A stretch of DNA of 47,843 nucleotides from Xanthobacteraceae bacterium. GTDB lineage: Bacteria > Pseudomonadota > Alphaproteobacteria > Rhizobiales > Xanthobacteraceae. This document shows, piece after piece, positions 18,901-26,451 of this stretch. The stretch spans positions 1 through 47,843 of the forward strand of contig JANINJ010000033.1 in assembly GCA_024508855.1 (NCBI GenBank), written 5' to 3'. How positions within the stretch are numbered: position 1 is the stretch's first letter; every line of letters begins with the position of its first letter. The notes under the pieces are model-generated. The model made no database searches, was not told where the DNA came from, and saw nothing but the letters and a program-made list of their open reading frames with translations. The position numbers and the translations under genes were made by a program.

Positions 18901-19630
18901 GCAGGTGGCGAACGACGACATCCTTCGAAAAAATGTCGCGGCGTCGTTATCTGCCGGCCATCTCACCGTCGGCAGCGCTCAAATTCCTTTCAACATCAGG
19001 GACGGCCGGTTGAGCGTGGCCGCGACTACCTTGCAGGCCGACGGTGCGACCGCCGTCATATCCGGCGGTTACGACGTCACCGCCGATCAGACCGACATAC
19101 GTGTCAACCTGAGCTCGCTGTCGGGGGAGCAGGCTACGGGGCGTCCGGCGGTCGAGGTGTTCGCCGTTGGCCCGTCGGATGGACTGCATCGAACGGTCGA
19201 CGTCGGATCGCTGTCCTCGTGGCTGGCGTTGCGATCGATCGATCGCGAGACGCGCCGGCTCGATGCGCTGGAGCGCAGCACCATACGGCCGCCCGTCGTG
19301 ACGCCGCCGGCCTCGCCGCCACCGGCCGTGGCGATGACGCCACCGGCGGAAAACGCCCCGGCGCGCGACGCGGCCCCGACGGCAGCAATCCCGGGGCCGG
19401 AAGTCCCGTTGCCGGGCAGCGATCCGCGCCGCGCAGCCCCCAAACCCAAAGTCCCGGCGTCACAGCCAGCCCCGAATCCGCAAGCGTCCAACGGGTCTCC
19501 AGCACCGCGCGCTGCACCTCTGCCGCCGCCGATCGAAGTCCGCCCAGCTCCGAGCGTCAGGCCAATGCGGCCGCACGCGCCGTTGGTGATAGCGCCGCCG
19601 GCCCCGATTCCGGGCAGGCCCGGGTTCTGA
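15941..19630 (+). CDS. Large AsmA-family protein
   Basis: This 1229-residue protein has an N-terminal membrane anchor (about residues 3-25) followed by an AsmA domain (PYFIDWSQFRPQFEAEASRIIGAPVRVGG) and a very long periplasmic body of repetitive beta strands. AsmA-like proteins such as YhdP and TamB are thought to bridge the envelope and support phospholipid transport to the outer membrane. The last 110 or so residues (from about 1116) form a Pro/Ala-rich disordered tail. I use the GTG at 15941, preceded by GAAGGGAGA; the TTG at 15884 has no good ribosome site. The stop abuts the convergent ribbon-helix-helix gene with no gap and no obvious terminator. Confidence 0.85.
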   Translation: MQTTLLGLAIAFIIALLSALIGPYFIDWSQFRPQFEAEASRIIGAPVRVGGALDARLLPTPSLRLQSVVVGGVNDLGKVHADKLNVEFSLGSLMRGEWRATELTVNGVGLDLGLDRQGRIDWPASSGNANLGSLAIDRLNLTGRVALHDAASRSTLELNDIAFSGDVRALAGAIRGDGNFTWSGARYPFRISSSPAGDGNGVKFHLALDPGEQRTAADLDGVLAFEGRSPRFDGLLTLAGGNRGKADASSAAPWRIATKLKADPARARMEQVEISYGADDVAMKFAGNAEMRFGASPLLQASLSARQLDADKMLAKQASGAEPAQWLSGLSALIAGLPAAPMPTQIDVTAEQVMLGGRAVQDIDASFRSDSKSWAVDRMALRAPGSTQVSLRGAVAPSDSSAGFKGALSLDSSDPNVFAAWLTGGSETAYRSRKPLRISGRVDLASDHADIADLKAEIDGGAIAGRMAWSARSAGGTSAFDAALTADRLDLDAAAGLVRALGVPQQQWPDRAQVSLNIADAVSSGQDLRPFVAKLGYDAKTATLEELKIGSTGGVTLNGSGAFDRAENTGKLTLTAAAASADQLTGLLQPFAPAVVERINASKTDAKGAAQLKLAVNLGKDSKDRNRTRASAALDINLPQLNGTVTLTGTPPAQAVHGLDVDALAKNEFAANWKLSSPHGQTLLNLLGLDRVLVAASVPAQFEGTASGKWHDPLHVQTKLSSGDFNASIQGTVAPSVDQPKADVNLTVQRGNFAPLFNLMPVDPVAQDVNLSSRLTVAGNKLAFTGIDGAMAGARIRGRVSLTLGDENAVEGQLGMDTLDLSRGFGLVTGTAAGDADSPLESGLLRGWHGKLEFQALRGTLPGGSELRPVSGVIKSDGQSLSFDSLKGGIGGGDVTADIDAKQSPSGLALNARVQLAGVDGSALRYRALTMPAGRATMRMTLASQGRSRSALAGALSGSGSLTLESAHIAGLDGKAIDAAIAASDSGQVANDDILRKNVAASLSAGHLTVGSAQIPFNIRDGRLSVAATTLQADGATAVISGGYDVTADQTDIRVNLSSLSGEQATGRPAVEVFAVGPSDGLHRTVDVGSLSSWLALRSIDRETRRLDALERSTIRPPVVTPPASPPPAVAMTPPAENAPARDAAPTAAIPGPEVPLPGSDPRRAAPKPKVPASQPAPNPQASNGSPAPRAAPLPPPIEVRPAPSVRPMRPHAPLVIAPPAPIPGRPGF

Positions 19631-19963
19631 CTACTCGGCGTGGACGGGAGCGAGGGTGGGCGATGCCGCTTGACGTTCACCGATGAACATCATGCTGATC
19701 GCGCGGGTACGGAAATAGTCGAGCACGAAAAGGCGGATCGCAGACGATAGATTGCTGGTCTTGCGATGCCGGTCGATCGATATCAGCACAGCCGAAAGCG
19801 ACAGATCGCTGCGTGTCGCAATATCCTTCAGGCTTACCCAGAACGCGTCCTCGAGGCTGACGCTGGTCTTGTGGCCACCGACCATGACGGAGCGTTTGAC
19901 GACGGCATAACTCCGTGTGGCGGAGGTGGCGCGCTCGTCCGGATGGAGATCGAGGTTTTGCAT
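19631..19963 (-). CDS. Ribbon-helix-helix domain protein, copy 1
   Basis: The 110-residue protein contains a ribbon-helix-helix domain of the RHH_4 / COG4321 type at about residues 25-95: a strand VVKRSVMVGGHKTSVSLE, then FWVSLKDIA and LSSAIRLFVLDYF helices. Such proteins usually bind DNA as dimers, but the targets of this family are not known to me. The N-terminus has about 20 extra polar residues. I start at ATG 19963 because AGGGAG lies 6 bases upstream; the ATG at 19987 has no such site. The domain is about 60 percent identical by eye to the product of 20304-20579, so the pair is a tandem duplication. Confidence 0.8.
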   Translation of the reverse strand: MQNLDLHPDERATSATRSYAVVKRSVMVGGHKTSVSLEDAFWVSLKDIATRSDLSLSAVLISIDRHRKTSNLSSAIRLFVLDYFRTRAISMMFIGERQAASPTLAPVHAE

Positions 19964-19987
19964 TTCGGACTCCCTGGCAGCCGTCAT

Positions 19988-20303
19988 CGCACGCTGCCGC
20001 GCGAGACTTCGCTAATTCGAAAATAAGATTATGGAGCGTCGCCATTGGCGACAGACATACACGGACGTCTAACTCAACGCTGTCCGGGCTCGACCATCTT
20101 TCGGCGAGACCCCTATCTATTAACCCAACTTGTCGAGTTTCGGTATTCGGTAAACAACCTACGGCGTAATCCGCAGGTGACGAGACTGGTTGCCGTCACG
20201 CCGAGTTCAGACGTGAACCATAGGCAATCGATTGAGGTGAGCAGCCAAACGGCGCCGCGATCAAACGTCGTCGCGCGGTGCCCGACGCTGCAATCGATTG
20301 GTG
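19988..20303. other. Intergenic gap with two copies of CAATCGATTG
   Basis: No gene is visible in these 316 bases between the two ribbon-helix-helix genes. The 10-bp palindrome CAATCGATTG occurs twice, at 20225-20234 and 20291-20300. The part next to copy 1 is AT-rich (around 20010-20035) and may hold its promoter. A binding site for the neighbouring DNA-binding proteins is possible but unproved. Confidence 0.35.
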
Positions 20304-20579
20304 CTAGCCGGATCCGACCTGTGCCGGGAAGTGCTCCACGGAATCATGTCGAGCCACCGAGGTGGCGCGTGTCCGGAAGTAATCCAGCACGAACAGGCGG
20401 ATCGCCGACGACAGATTGCCTTGCTGGCGATTGTTGTCGATCTCTCCGACCAATTCCGACAGCGTCATGCCGCGCAAGCCGGAGATTTCTTTCATGCCGT
20501 TCCAGAAAGCTTCTTCGAGACTGACGCTGGTCTTGTGACCTGCGACAACAATGGATCGTTTCACCACCGGTGATTTCAT
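20304..20579 (-). CDS. Ribbon-helix-helix domain protein, copy 2
   Basis: This 91-residue protein is almost entirely an RHH_4-type ribbon-helix-helix domain: VVKRSIVVAGHKTSVSLEE, then FWNGMKEISGL, then LSSAIRLFVLDYFRT. It is predicted to be a cytoplasmic DNA-binding dimer. Its ATG overlaps the stop of the DUF4169 gene by 4 bases (ATGA), with AAGGA upstream, so the two are translationally coupled. Genes of this family sit beside DUF4169 and fumC in many alphaproteobacteria. I infer that this copy is the ancestral one and that copy 1 arose by duplication. Confidence 0.82.
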   Translation of the reverse strand: MKSPVVKRSIVVAGHKTSVSLEEAFWNGMKEISGLRGMTLSELVGEIDNNRQQGNLSSAIRLFVLDYFRTRATSVARHDSVEHFPAQVGSG

Positions 20580-20764
20580 GAGGCATCCTTGCTGTCGATG
20601 CGATGTTGATCAAGAACATCGCTTTCCCGTCGCGCGCGATCCTTTTCGATCGCGCGTTCGGATTTGGTGCGGCCGAATCGGACGCGATTGGCGTCAGCCT
20701 GCTTGGCTGCCCGATCCCGCTCGGCTCGCTTCTTGACGCGGTTGAGGTTGACGATCTCGACCAA
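20576..20764 (-). CDS. DUF4169 family small basic protein (TTG start)
   Basis: The 62-residue product reads VEIVNLNRVKKRAERDR after its start. It has the DUF4169 hallmarks: a short EIVNL strand, a long highly charged helix rich in Arg, Lys, Glu and Ala, the FGRTKSERA motif, and a DQHRID end. The function of the family is unknown; the charged helix suggests RNA or ribosome binding, which is only a guess. There is no ATG at the right place. A TTG at 20764 lies 6 bases after GAGGAGG and gives exactly the usual length. Its stop overlaps the next gene's start. It lies downstream of fumC on the same strand. Confidence 0.8.
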   Translation of the reverse strand: MVEIVNLNRVKKRAERDRAAKQADANRVRFGRTKSERAIEKDRARRESDVLDQHRIDSKDAS

Positions 20765-21048
20765 GGTGGCCTCCTCAACCCATGACAACTGCATATGGAC
20801 AGCCGGCGTTTCCACGCCGGTTGCATGCAGGCCTGCCGAGAGCCTTGCCGGGAATAGTCCGGTTTGGCCTTGGTCGGAATTGGATTGCAATCTTCATCGA
20901 GCCGTCAGAACTGAGTGGTTACTTCTGCATCGCTTTGCGGCGACACTGATTAAATCACTATCAGCCTTTGGGATGTATGATTCATAATTATTCTGCGCGC
21001 TAAACGCTCTGGCGAAAAGCCGTGGTTCGGTCGGCACAAAGCCGTATC

Positions 21049-22479
21049 CTAGCCAGGATGCGTCATCTTCTCGGGACGCACCAGTTTGTCAAAATCCGAG
21101 GCTGAAACGAAGCCGAGACGCACGGCCTCCTCTTTCAGGGTTGTGCCTCTCGCATGGGCGGTTTTCGCAATCTTGGCAGCATTATCATAGCCGATCTTTG
21201 GGGCAAGGGCGGTCACCAGCATCAGCGACCGTTCCATCAGTTCCGCGATACGTTTTTCGTTGGCCTGAATGCCGTCGACGCAGTGCTCCGTAAATGAACG
21301 AGCCGCATCCGAGATCAGTTGAATGGAATTCATCATACAATATGCCAACACCGGCTTGTAGACGTTCAGTTCGAAGTGTCCCTGGCTGCCGGCGACCGTG
21401 ACGGTGGTCTGATTGCCGAACACCTGACAGCATACCATCGTCATGGCTTCGCACTGCGTTGGATTGACCTTGCCGGGCATGATCGACGAGCCGGGCTCGT
21501 TTTCCGGCAGGATCAATTCTCCCAGGCCGGAGCGCGGACCCGAACCAAGCAAGCGGATGTCGTTGGCGATCTTGAACAGGCCGGTCGCTACCGAATTGAT
21601 CGCGCCGTGGACGGAGACATAGGCGTCGTTCGACGCAAGCGCCTCGAATTTGTTGGGGGCGCTGGTGAACGGCATCTTGGTGAGCGCCGCGACGTGCTTT
21701 GCAAACAGCTTTGCAAATTTCGGCTTCGAATTGAGGCCGGTGCCGACCGCGGTCCCGCCCTGCGCCAGCGGATAGAGCTCGCGCAAGCCGACCCGAAGCC
21801 GGGCGATGCCGCTTTCGACCTGGGCGGCGTAGCCGGAGAATTCCTGGCCGAGCGTCAGCGGTGTTGCGTCCTGGGTATGGGTACGGCCGATCTTGACGAT
21901 CTTCGCGAACGCCTTCTCCTTCTTGCGAAGCGCCTTGAGCAGCACGCCGAGCGAGGGGATCAGATCGGAGGCGATACGTTGCGCCGCTGCGATATGCATC
22001 GCGGTCGGAAACGAATCGTTCGACGACTGACTCATGTTGACGTGATCGTTGGGGTGAACCGGCTTCTTCGAGCCGAGTTCGCCGCCGAGCAGTTCGATGG
22101 CGCGATTGGAGATGACCTCATTCAAGTTCATGTTGGTCTGCGTGCCGGAGCCGGTTTGCCACACCACCAACGGAAAATGGTCGTCCAGCTTGCCGTCGAT
22201 GACTTCCTGCGCCGCCCGGATGATGGCGCGTGCGCGCCGCTGATCGAGCAGCCCGAGTTCGAGGTTGGTCTTTGCGGCTGCCAGCTTGACGATACCGAGT
22301 GCGCGCACGATCGGCATCGGCATGCGGTCGTGCCCGATACGGAAGTTCTGCCGCGAGCGTTCGGTTTGCGCGCCCCAATAGCGGTCCGCCGCAACGTCCA
22401 TGGGACCGAAGCTGTCCGTCTCGCTCCGGGTCTTCGTCGATGCTGTCCGTGAGGCAGGCTTGCTGGCTGATCGTGGCAT
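21049..22479 (-). CDS. fumC: Fumarate hydratase, class II
   Basis: FumC interconverts fumarate and L-malate in the TCA cycle and is an oxygen-stable, iron-free homotetramer. The 476-residue product has the superfamily signature [11 protein letters not shown] near residues 327-337, the substrate-binding blocks GSGTQTNMN and SSNDSFPT, and the HTQDATP segment that carries the catalytic His. The N-terminus before SFGPMDV is an extra Ser/Thr/Lys-rich stretch. I use ATG 22479 (MPRSASKP); an in-frame ATG at 22518 would add 13 residues, and neither has a strong ribosome site. sspB lies upstream and the DUF4169 gene downstream on the same strand, a common alphaproteobacterial order. Confidence 0.95.
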   Translation of the reverse strand: MPRSASKPASRTASTKTRSETDSFGPMDVAADRYWGAQTERSRQNFRIGHDRMPMPIVRALGIVKLAAAKTNLELGLLDQRRARAIIRAAQEVIDGKLDDHFPLVVWQTGSGTQTNMNLNEVISNRAIELLGGELGSKKPVHPNDHVNMSQSSNDSFPTAMHIAAAQRIASDLIPSLGVLLKALRKKEKAFAKIVKIGRTHTQDATPLTLGQEFSGYAAQVESGIARLRVGLRELYPLAQGGTAVGTGLNSKPKFAKLFAKHVAALTKMPFTSAPNKFEALASNDAYVSVHGAINSVATGLFKIANDIRLLGSGPRSGLGELILPENEPGSSIMPGKVNPTQCEAMTMVCCQVFGNQTTVTVAGSQGHFELNVYKPVLAYCMMNSIQLISDAARSFTEHCVDGIQANEKRIAELMERSLMLVTALAPKIGYDNAAKIAKTAHARGTTLKEEAVRLGFVSASDFDKLVRPEKMTHPG

Positions 22480-22586
22480 GGTCGATATCCGCTGGCTTTG
22501 TGGCGTTGGCGTCGGCATATCGGTTTTTCAGCCACCACGCCATGTGCCGTGGTGGGGTAATCGCATGCGAAAAAACGCAAGTCGCG

Positions 22587-22621
22587 AAAAAGCCCGATTC
22601 CGTGGAGGTGAATCGGGCTTT
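22587..22621 (-). terminator. Rho-independent terminator of sspB
   Basis: Read on the minus strand, a 12-bp perfect stem pairs AAAGCCCGATTC (22621-22610) with GAATCGGGCTTT (22600-22589) around a 9-base loop and continues into further T residues. It lies 68 bases after the sspB stop and before fumC, so fumC probably has its own promoter. Confidence 0.75.
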
Positions 22622-22688
22622 GGAAACTATCAAAACTTGGGCACCGGCCGACCGAAAACGCTCGCAAGAATTGCGATCGTGCGATCTT

Positions 22689-23204
22689 TCATTTCTTGCG
22701 GAAACGATCGAGCCGAACCACCTCGGCACCTTCGCTCGGTCTGGTCGGCGGCTCGTCGTCGGGTGTCTCCGGCGTGGACGTAGCCGTTGTCAGAGCAGAC
22801 GGCGCCGGTGCGGCGGGGACATTGACCGGGGGAGTTTCGGCTGCGGGTTCGCCGGTTTCGAATTGCAGACCGAACTGAACCGAAGGGTCGAGGAAGCTCT
22901 TGATCGCGCTGAACGGAACGACCAGCCGCTCCGGAACGCCGCCGAACGACAGGCCGACTTCGAAACGGTCTTCCGTCACCACGAGGTCCCAGAACTGGTG
23001 CTGCAGGATGACCGTCATTTCTTCCGGATACTGCGCCATCAGCCGCGGCGACAGCTTCACGCCGTCGGCGGTCGACTGGAACGTAATGTAGAAATGATGA
23101 TCGCCGGGCAGGCCGTGTTCCGCTGCATCCATGAGCACGCGCCGCAGCACGCCCCGCAACGCATCGCGGGCAAGCACGTCATATCGGATAAGGTCGGTGG
23201 CCAT
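22689..23204 (-). CDS. sspB: SspB, ClpXP adaptor for ssrA-tagged proteins (alphaproteobacterial type)
   Basis: SspB binds the tmRNA-encoded tag on stalled proteins and tethers them to ClpX for degradation by ClpXP. The 171-residue product has the adaptor domain at about residues 5-115, including IRYDVLARDALRGVL, HHFYITF, and LQHQFWDLVV. An Ala/Pro/Thr-rich linker follows, and the protein ends in EVVRLDRFRKK, which matches the ClpX-binding tail of SspB proteins. ATG at 23204 (MATDLIRYD) is chosen because family similarity starts there; an upstream start at 23279 would add 25 residues. The gene for the tag itself, ssrA, lies about 200 bases upstream on the same strand. Confidence 0.9.
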   Translation of the reverse strand: MATDLIRYDVLARDALRGVLRRVLMDAAEHGLPGDHHFYITFQSTADGVKLSPRLMAQYPEEMTVILQHQFWDLVVTEDRFEVGLSFGGVPERLVVPFSAIKSFLDPSVQFGLQFETGEPAAETPPVNVPAAPAPSALTTATSTPETPDDEPPTRPSEGAEVVRLDRFRKK

Positions 23205-23402
23205 GGAGGTGATCTCGTCGCTCGTCTGGTGTTGCGGGTCGGAAATGCGGAGCAGCCGCAGCCGACTCGGCCTTTGCATATGCTACCCCGGCGTCGTCCG
23301 AAGGTCAGCAGCTACGGTCCGTAACCGCGGCATTCTCCGCAGGATACTCGCAGAAGCGTCGGACGTTCCGCGAAAACCTCGGCAATTTCGGAGCAGGGGG
23401 CG

Positions 23403-23733
23403 GAAATTGAGTGGAGGCTTCTGTTGCCAGGTGCCTCCGAACCCCGCCTAACGGAGCTTAACCCGCTAGGACTTTAAGATGGTCTTTCAAACTGCGTTAC
23501 GCAGCCTGAGCAACCGGAGCATAGTTGTCGTTTGCAACTATTGCATAGCCCGATAACGGCGGAACCATACCGAGAAAAAGCGAGCCCTTTACGCCCTCGT
23601 CGATCCTGTTTCGCCCCCGCCGAAGCCCGCTCTGTCCGAACGAAGCCGGGCTTTGGTGGAGGCGCCGGGTGCTGCCCCCGGGTCCGAATGGTTTATTACG
23701 ACGGCCATTTATTTCCATAGCCGGCGAACCGGC
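23403..23733 (-). ncRNA. ssrA: Two-piece (circularly permuted) tmRNA gene
   Basis: tmRNA rescues stalled ribosomes and adds a degradation tag. Here the gene is permuted. The acceptor piece comes first, from about 23733, and ends in CCA at 23656-23654. A 35-base spacer (23619-23653) with a 7-bp hairpin is presumably removed. The coding piece starts with GGGGGCG at 23618. GGGGGCG pairs with CGCCTCC (23664-23658) as a 7-bp acceptor stem with a G-U third pair, the alanine identity mark, followed by ACCA. The tag frame (23497-23535) encodes ANDNYAPVAQAA, with its stop codon in a CTGCG/CGCAG hairpin loop. A further stem (23413-23418 with 23433-23438) follows, then a hairpin at 23383-23409 that may end the transcript. 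The outer ends are estimates. An overlapping long open frame on the same strand is a shadow. Confidence 0.93.
23497..23535 (-). other. tmRNA tag reading frame ANDNYAPVAQAA
   Basis: The resume codon is GCA at 23535-23533, followed by 11 more codons and TAA at 23499-23497. With the alanine carried by the tmRNA the tag is A plus ANDNYAPVAQAA. It begins with the ANDN element read by SspB and ends in AA, the ClpX recognition end. It has no start codon of its own. Confidence 0.93.
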
Positions 23734-23739
23734 ACCCGC

Positions 23740-23768
23740 AATATAGGGTGGAAATCCGGGCGACAAAA
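23740..23768 (-). promoter_or_regulatory. Likely ssrA promoter
   Basis: On the minus strand TTTTGT (23768-23763) and TATATT (23745-23740) are separated by 17 bases. Transcription would begin near 23733, just before the GCCGG-CGAA-CCGGC hairpin (23720-23733) that seems to open the acceptor piece. This gives an acceptor RNA of about 80 bases, a plausible size for this RNA. Confidence 0.55.
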
Positions 23769-23873
23769 GGCCGAGTTTCAATTGTCCCGTGGGGCCGCCT
23801 GCCGCAGTTGCATGCTTGCCCGCCGGAAAATGCCGGTTGGTGGCGTCTCGCGCCCGTTCTAAATCTTCCAGCC

Positions 23874-24488
23874 ATGCCACCGGATTCGCCTCCTGCCGTC
23901 CTGAGCCAATCGTTGCCGCCATCGGAGATGCCCGCGCCCGCCATGCCCGGGCTGCTGGAGCTGTTTCTGGCATTTGCCAAGATGTCGCTAGCGGGTTTCG
24001 GCGGCGTTCTGGTGTTCGCCCGCCGCGCCATCGTCGACAAGCATCGCTGGATGACCGCCAACGAATTCAACGAGACCTTCGCGCTTTGCCATTTCCTGCC
24101 CGGTCCCAACATCGTCAATCTGTCGGTGGTATTCGGCGCGCGAATTCGCGGTGTCGCCGGCAGCATTGCGGCGTTCACCGGACTGCTCGGCCCGCCGTTC
24201 CTGATCGTGACGGCGCTGGCGATGGTCTATGCGCGTTATGGCGATCTGCCGGTGTTGCGGCGGGTGCTGGACGGCGTGTCCTGCGCCGCGGTCGGGCTGC
24301 TGTTCGCGGTTACGTGGCGGATGATGCTGCCGCTGCTGAAGCAACGCGATCCGGTTGCCATCGTCGTGCTGGTCGCGGTGTTCGTCGCAATCGGCGTGTT
24401 GCGCTGGCCGTTGCCGCAGGTGCTGCTCGTTGCGGTCCCCGCCAGCTTCGCGGCAACGTGGCTTGCACGGAAGCGGGTGGCGCCATGA
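23874..24488 (+). CDS. Chromate transporter family protein, N-terminal-type half
   Basis: The 204-residue membrane protein belongs to the CHR family, whose known members export chromate or related oxyanions. The family block LFLAFAKMSLAGFGGVLVF with FNETFALCHFLPGPNIVNLS lies near residues 25-83 and is followed by about four more hydrophobic helices. The length fits the short-chain CHR proteins that act as heterodimers, and the next gene encodes the partner with a 4-base ATGA overlap. ATG at 23874 opens a Pro-rich lead; ATG at 23928 is an alternative start. It diverges from ssrA. Confidence 0.85.
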   Translation: MPPDSPPAVLSQSLPPSEMPAPAMPGLLELFLAFAKMSLAGFGGVLVFARRAIVDKHRWMTANEFNETFALCHFLPGPNIVNLSVVFGARIRGVAGSIAAFTGLLGPPFLIVTALAMVYARYGDLPVLRRVLDGVSCAAVGLLFAVTWRMMLPLLKQRDPVAIVVLVAVFVAIGVLRWPLPQVLLVAVPASFAATWLARKRVAP

Positions 24489-25015
24489 TGGGAGCCGGGG
24501 CTCTGTTCACCATCGCGCTGACCTTCGGCTGGCTGTCGCTGTTTGCCGTTGGCGGCGCAGCGGCGGCGATTCCGGAAATTCACCGGATCGCGGTCGATCT
24601 CAACCACTGGATGACCGATCCGCAGTTTGCCGATGCCTATGCGATCTCGCAGCTCTCGCCAGGGCCGAACGTGCTGATCGTGTCGCTGGTCGGATATCAG
24701 GTCGCGGGAATTGCCGGATCGCTGGTCGCGATGGTGTCGATGTGCGCACCGACGGCGGCGCTCGCCTATGGCGTCAGCCGGCTGCTGAATCGCGTCGGCA
24801 GTTCGCCGTGGCCGGCGCTGATTCAGAAAGCGCTGGTTCCGGTTTCGATCGGATTGATGGCGGCGAGCGGTCTGGTTGTAGCGATCGCGGCCGACGGGTC
24901 GCGGACCGCTGCGGTGCTGACGCTGATTGCCGCCGTCGTTGCGGCTGTCACGCGCGTCAATCCGATCTGGCTGCTGCTCGCGGGCGGGGTATTAGGATTT
25001 GCCGGGTTCCTCTAG
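24485..25015 (+). CDS. Chromate transporter family protein, second half
   Basis: This 176-residue CHR-family protein starts inside the stop codon of the previous gene (ATGA). It carries the second version of the family block, with FTIALTFGWLSLFAVGGAAAAIPE and YAISQLSPGPNVLIVSLVGY in the first 75 residues, then three or four helices. In single-chain ChrA these two halves are fused. Here they are separate and probably form a heterodimer in the inner membrane. The substrate could be chromate or another oxyanion such as sulfate. Confidence 0.85.
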   Translation: MMGAGALFTIALTFGWLSLFAVGGAAAAIPEIHRIAVDLNHWMTDPQFADAYAISQLSPGPNVLIVSLVGYQVAGIAGSLVAMVSMCAPTAALAYGVSRLLNRVGSSPWPALIQKALVPVSIGLMAASGLVVAIAADGSRTAAVLTLIAAVVAAVTRVNPIWLLLAGGVLGFAGFL

Positions 25016-25132
25016 GCCTCTTGAACGTGCACCCGGAACTCACATTTTCCGGGTATAATTCGCCGGAGCGTGTCGAATCGCCCCTGACAACGCGTTAGGT
25101 TCCGCCGTCTTAAGGTCGCGCGACGAATTGCC

Positions 25133-25927
25133 ATGAACCAGTATCACGATCTGCTCGAACGAATTCTTGCCGACGGTGCGGAGAAACACGACCGTACCGG
25201 CACCGGTACCTTGTCCGTATTCGGACATCAGATGCGGTTCAATCTCGGCGCCGGATTTCCGCTGCTGACGACCAAGAAGCTGTCGCTCAAGGCGATCATT
25301 CATGAGTTGCTCTGGTTTCTGGCTGGCGATACCAACATAAGATACCTCAAGGACAACGGCGTCTCGATCTGGGATGAGTGGGCCGATGCCAACGGCGATC
25401 TCGGGCCGGTTTATGGTTCGCAGTGGCGCTCGTGGCCCGCGCCGGATGGGCGCAGCATCGATCAAATATCGAACGTCATCGACATGATCCGGCGCAATCC
25501 GGATTCGCGACGGCTGATCGTCAGTGCGTGGAATCCAGCCGACGTCGACAAGATGGCGCTGCCCCCGTGCCATTGCCTGTTTCAGTTCTATGTCGCGGGC
25601 GGCAAGCTGTCGTGCCAGCTCTATCAGCGCTCCGCCGACGTCTTTCTCGGCGTGCCGTTCAACATCGCGTCTTATGCCTTGCTGACGATGATGGTCGCGC
25701 AGGTCACCGGACTGAAGGCCGGCGATTTCATCCATACGCTTGGCGATGCGCACCTCTATTCCAACCATCTCGATCAGGCGCGGCTGCAACTGACACGACC
25801 GACGCGGCCGCTGCCGACGATGACGCTCAATCCCGATGTAAAGGATGTCTTCGCTTTCCGTTACGAAGACTTCAAGCTCGAAAACTACGATCCGCACCCG
25901 CACATCAAGGCCGAGGTTGCGGTGTGA
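25133..25927 (+). CDS. thyA: Thymidylate synthase
   Basis: ThyA methylates dUMP to dTMP using methylene-tetrahydrofolate and releases dihydrofolate. The 264-residue protein has the length and landmarks of the bacterial enzyme: [12 protein letters not shown] near 20-31, the WDEWAD loop, [10 protein letters not shown], and the active-site PPCHCLFQF with the nucleophile Cys146. The last segment, [11 protein letters not shown], is also typical. The start is ATG at 25133. The dihydrofolate reductase gene follows with a 4-base overlap, so the two steps are made together. A small hairpin with 7-bp arms (25032-25038 and 25047-25053) lies upstream, next to a TATAAT at 25054-25059 for which I see no -35 match. 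Confidence 0.97.
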   Translation: MNQYHDLLERILADGAEKHDRTGTGTLSVFGHQMRFNLGAGFPLLTTKKLSLKAIIHELLWFLAGDTNIRYLKDNGVSIWDEWADANGDLGPVYGSQWRSWPAPDGRSIDQISNVIDMIRRNPDSRRLIVSAWNPADVDKMALPPCHCLFQFYVAGGKLSCQLYQRSADVFLGVPFNIASYALLTMMVAQVTGLKAGDFIHTLGDAHLYSNHLDQARLQLTRPTRPLPTMTLNPDVKDVFAFRYEDFKLENYDPHPHIKAEVAV

Positions 25928-26451
25928 GTTCGTCTGCCGCCGCACGTCCCGAAATCGTGTTGCTCGTTGCGATGGCCGAGAACGGCGTCATCGGCCATAA
26001 CAATACGATTCCGTGGCGGCTGAAGTCGGATCAGCAGCGCCTCAAGCAGATGACGATGGGCAAGCCGATCGTGATGGGACGAAAGACATTTGTCTCACTG
26101 CGCAGGCCGTTGCCCGGGCGCACCAATATCGTCGTCACCCGCGATCCGAACTACACCGCCGACGGAGCGATCGTTACGACTTCGCTCGCAGATGCGCGAA
26201 ACATTGCGACCGGCGATGCCCTGCGGCGTTCGGCCACTGAAATTGCCGTGATCGGCGGTGCCGACATCTATGCCCAATGGATGGACGATGCCGATCGCCT
26301 TGAAGTGACGGAAGTTCACGCCATGCCCGATGGCGACACGCATTTCGCGCCGATCGATCGAACGATCTGGCAGGAAGTCGCCCGCACGCGCCACGCGGCG
26401 TCGGCAGATGACAGCGTCGATTTTTCCTATGTGACCTATCGCCGCCGCTAG
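25924..26451 (+). CDS. folA: Dihydrofolate reductase (GTG start)
   Basis: FolA reduces the dihydrofolate made by ThyA back to tetrahydrofolate with NADPH. The 175-residue product has the DHFR hallmarks: [23 protein letters not shown] near residues 11-33, where Pro-Trp and the following segment line the folate site, then [21 protein letters not shown], and IGGADIYAQ for NADPH. The start is the GTG at 25924 that overlaps the thyA stop (GTGA); AAGGCCGAGG lies upstream. The only unusual feature is the 10-residue polar lead. Confidence 0.95.
   Translation: MSSSAAARPEIVLLVAMAENGVIGHNNTIPWRLKSDQQRLKQMTMGKPIVMGRKTFVSLRRPLPGRTNIVVTRDPNYTADGAIVTTSLADARNIATGDALRRSATEIAVIGGADIYAQWMDDADRLEVTEVHAMPDGDTHFAPIDRTIWQEVARTRHAASADDSVDFSYVTYRRR

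Noticed and set aside
23497-23973. A 158-codon protein ending in YAIVANDNYAPVAQAA
   Set aside because: Only the end is meaningful, and it is the tmRNA tag frame; the rest covers the tRNA-like part, the promoter and the start of the divergent chromate transporter gene.
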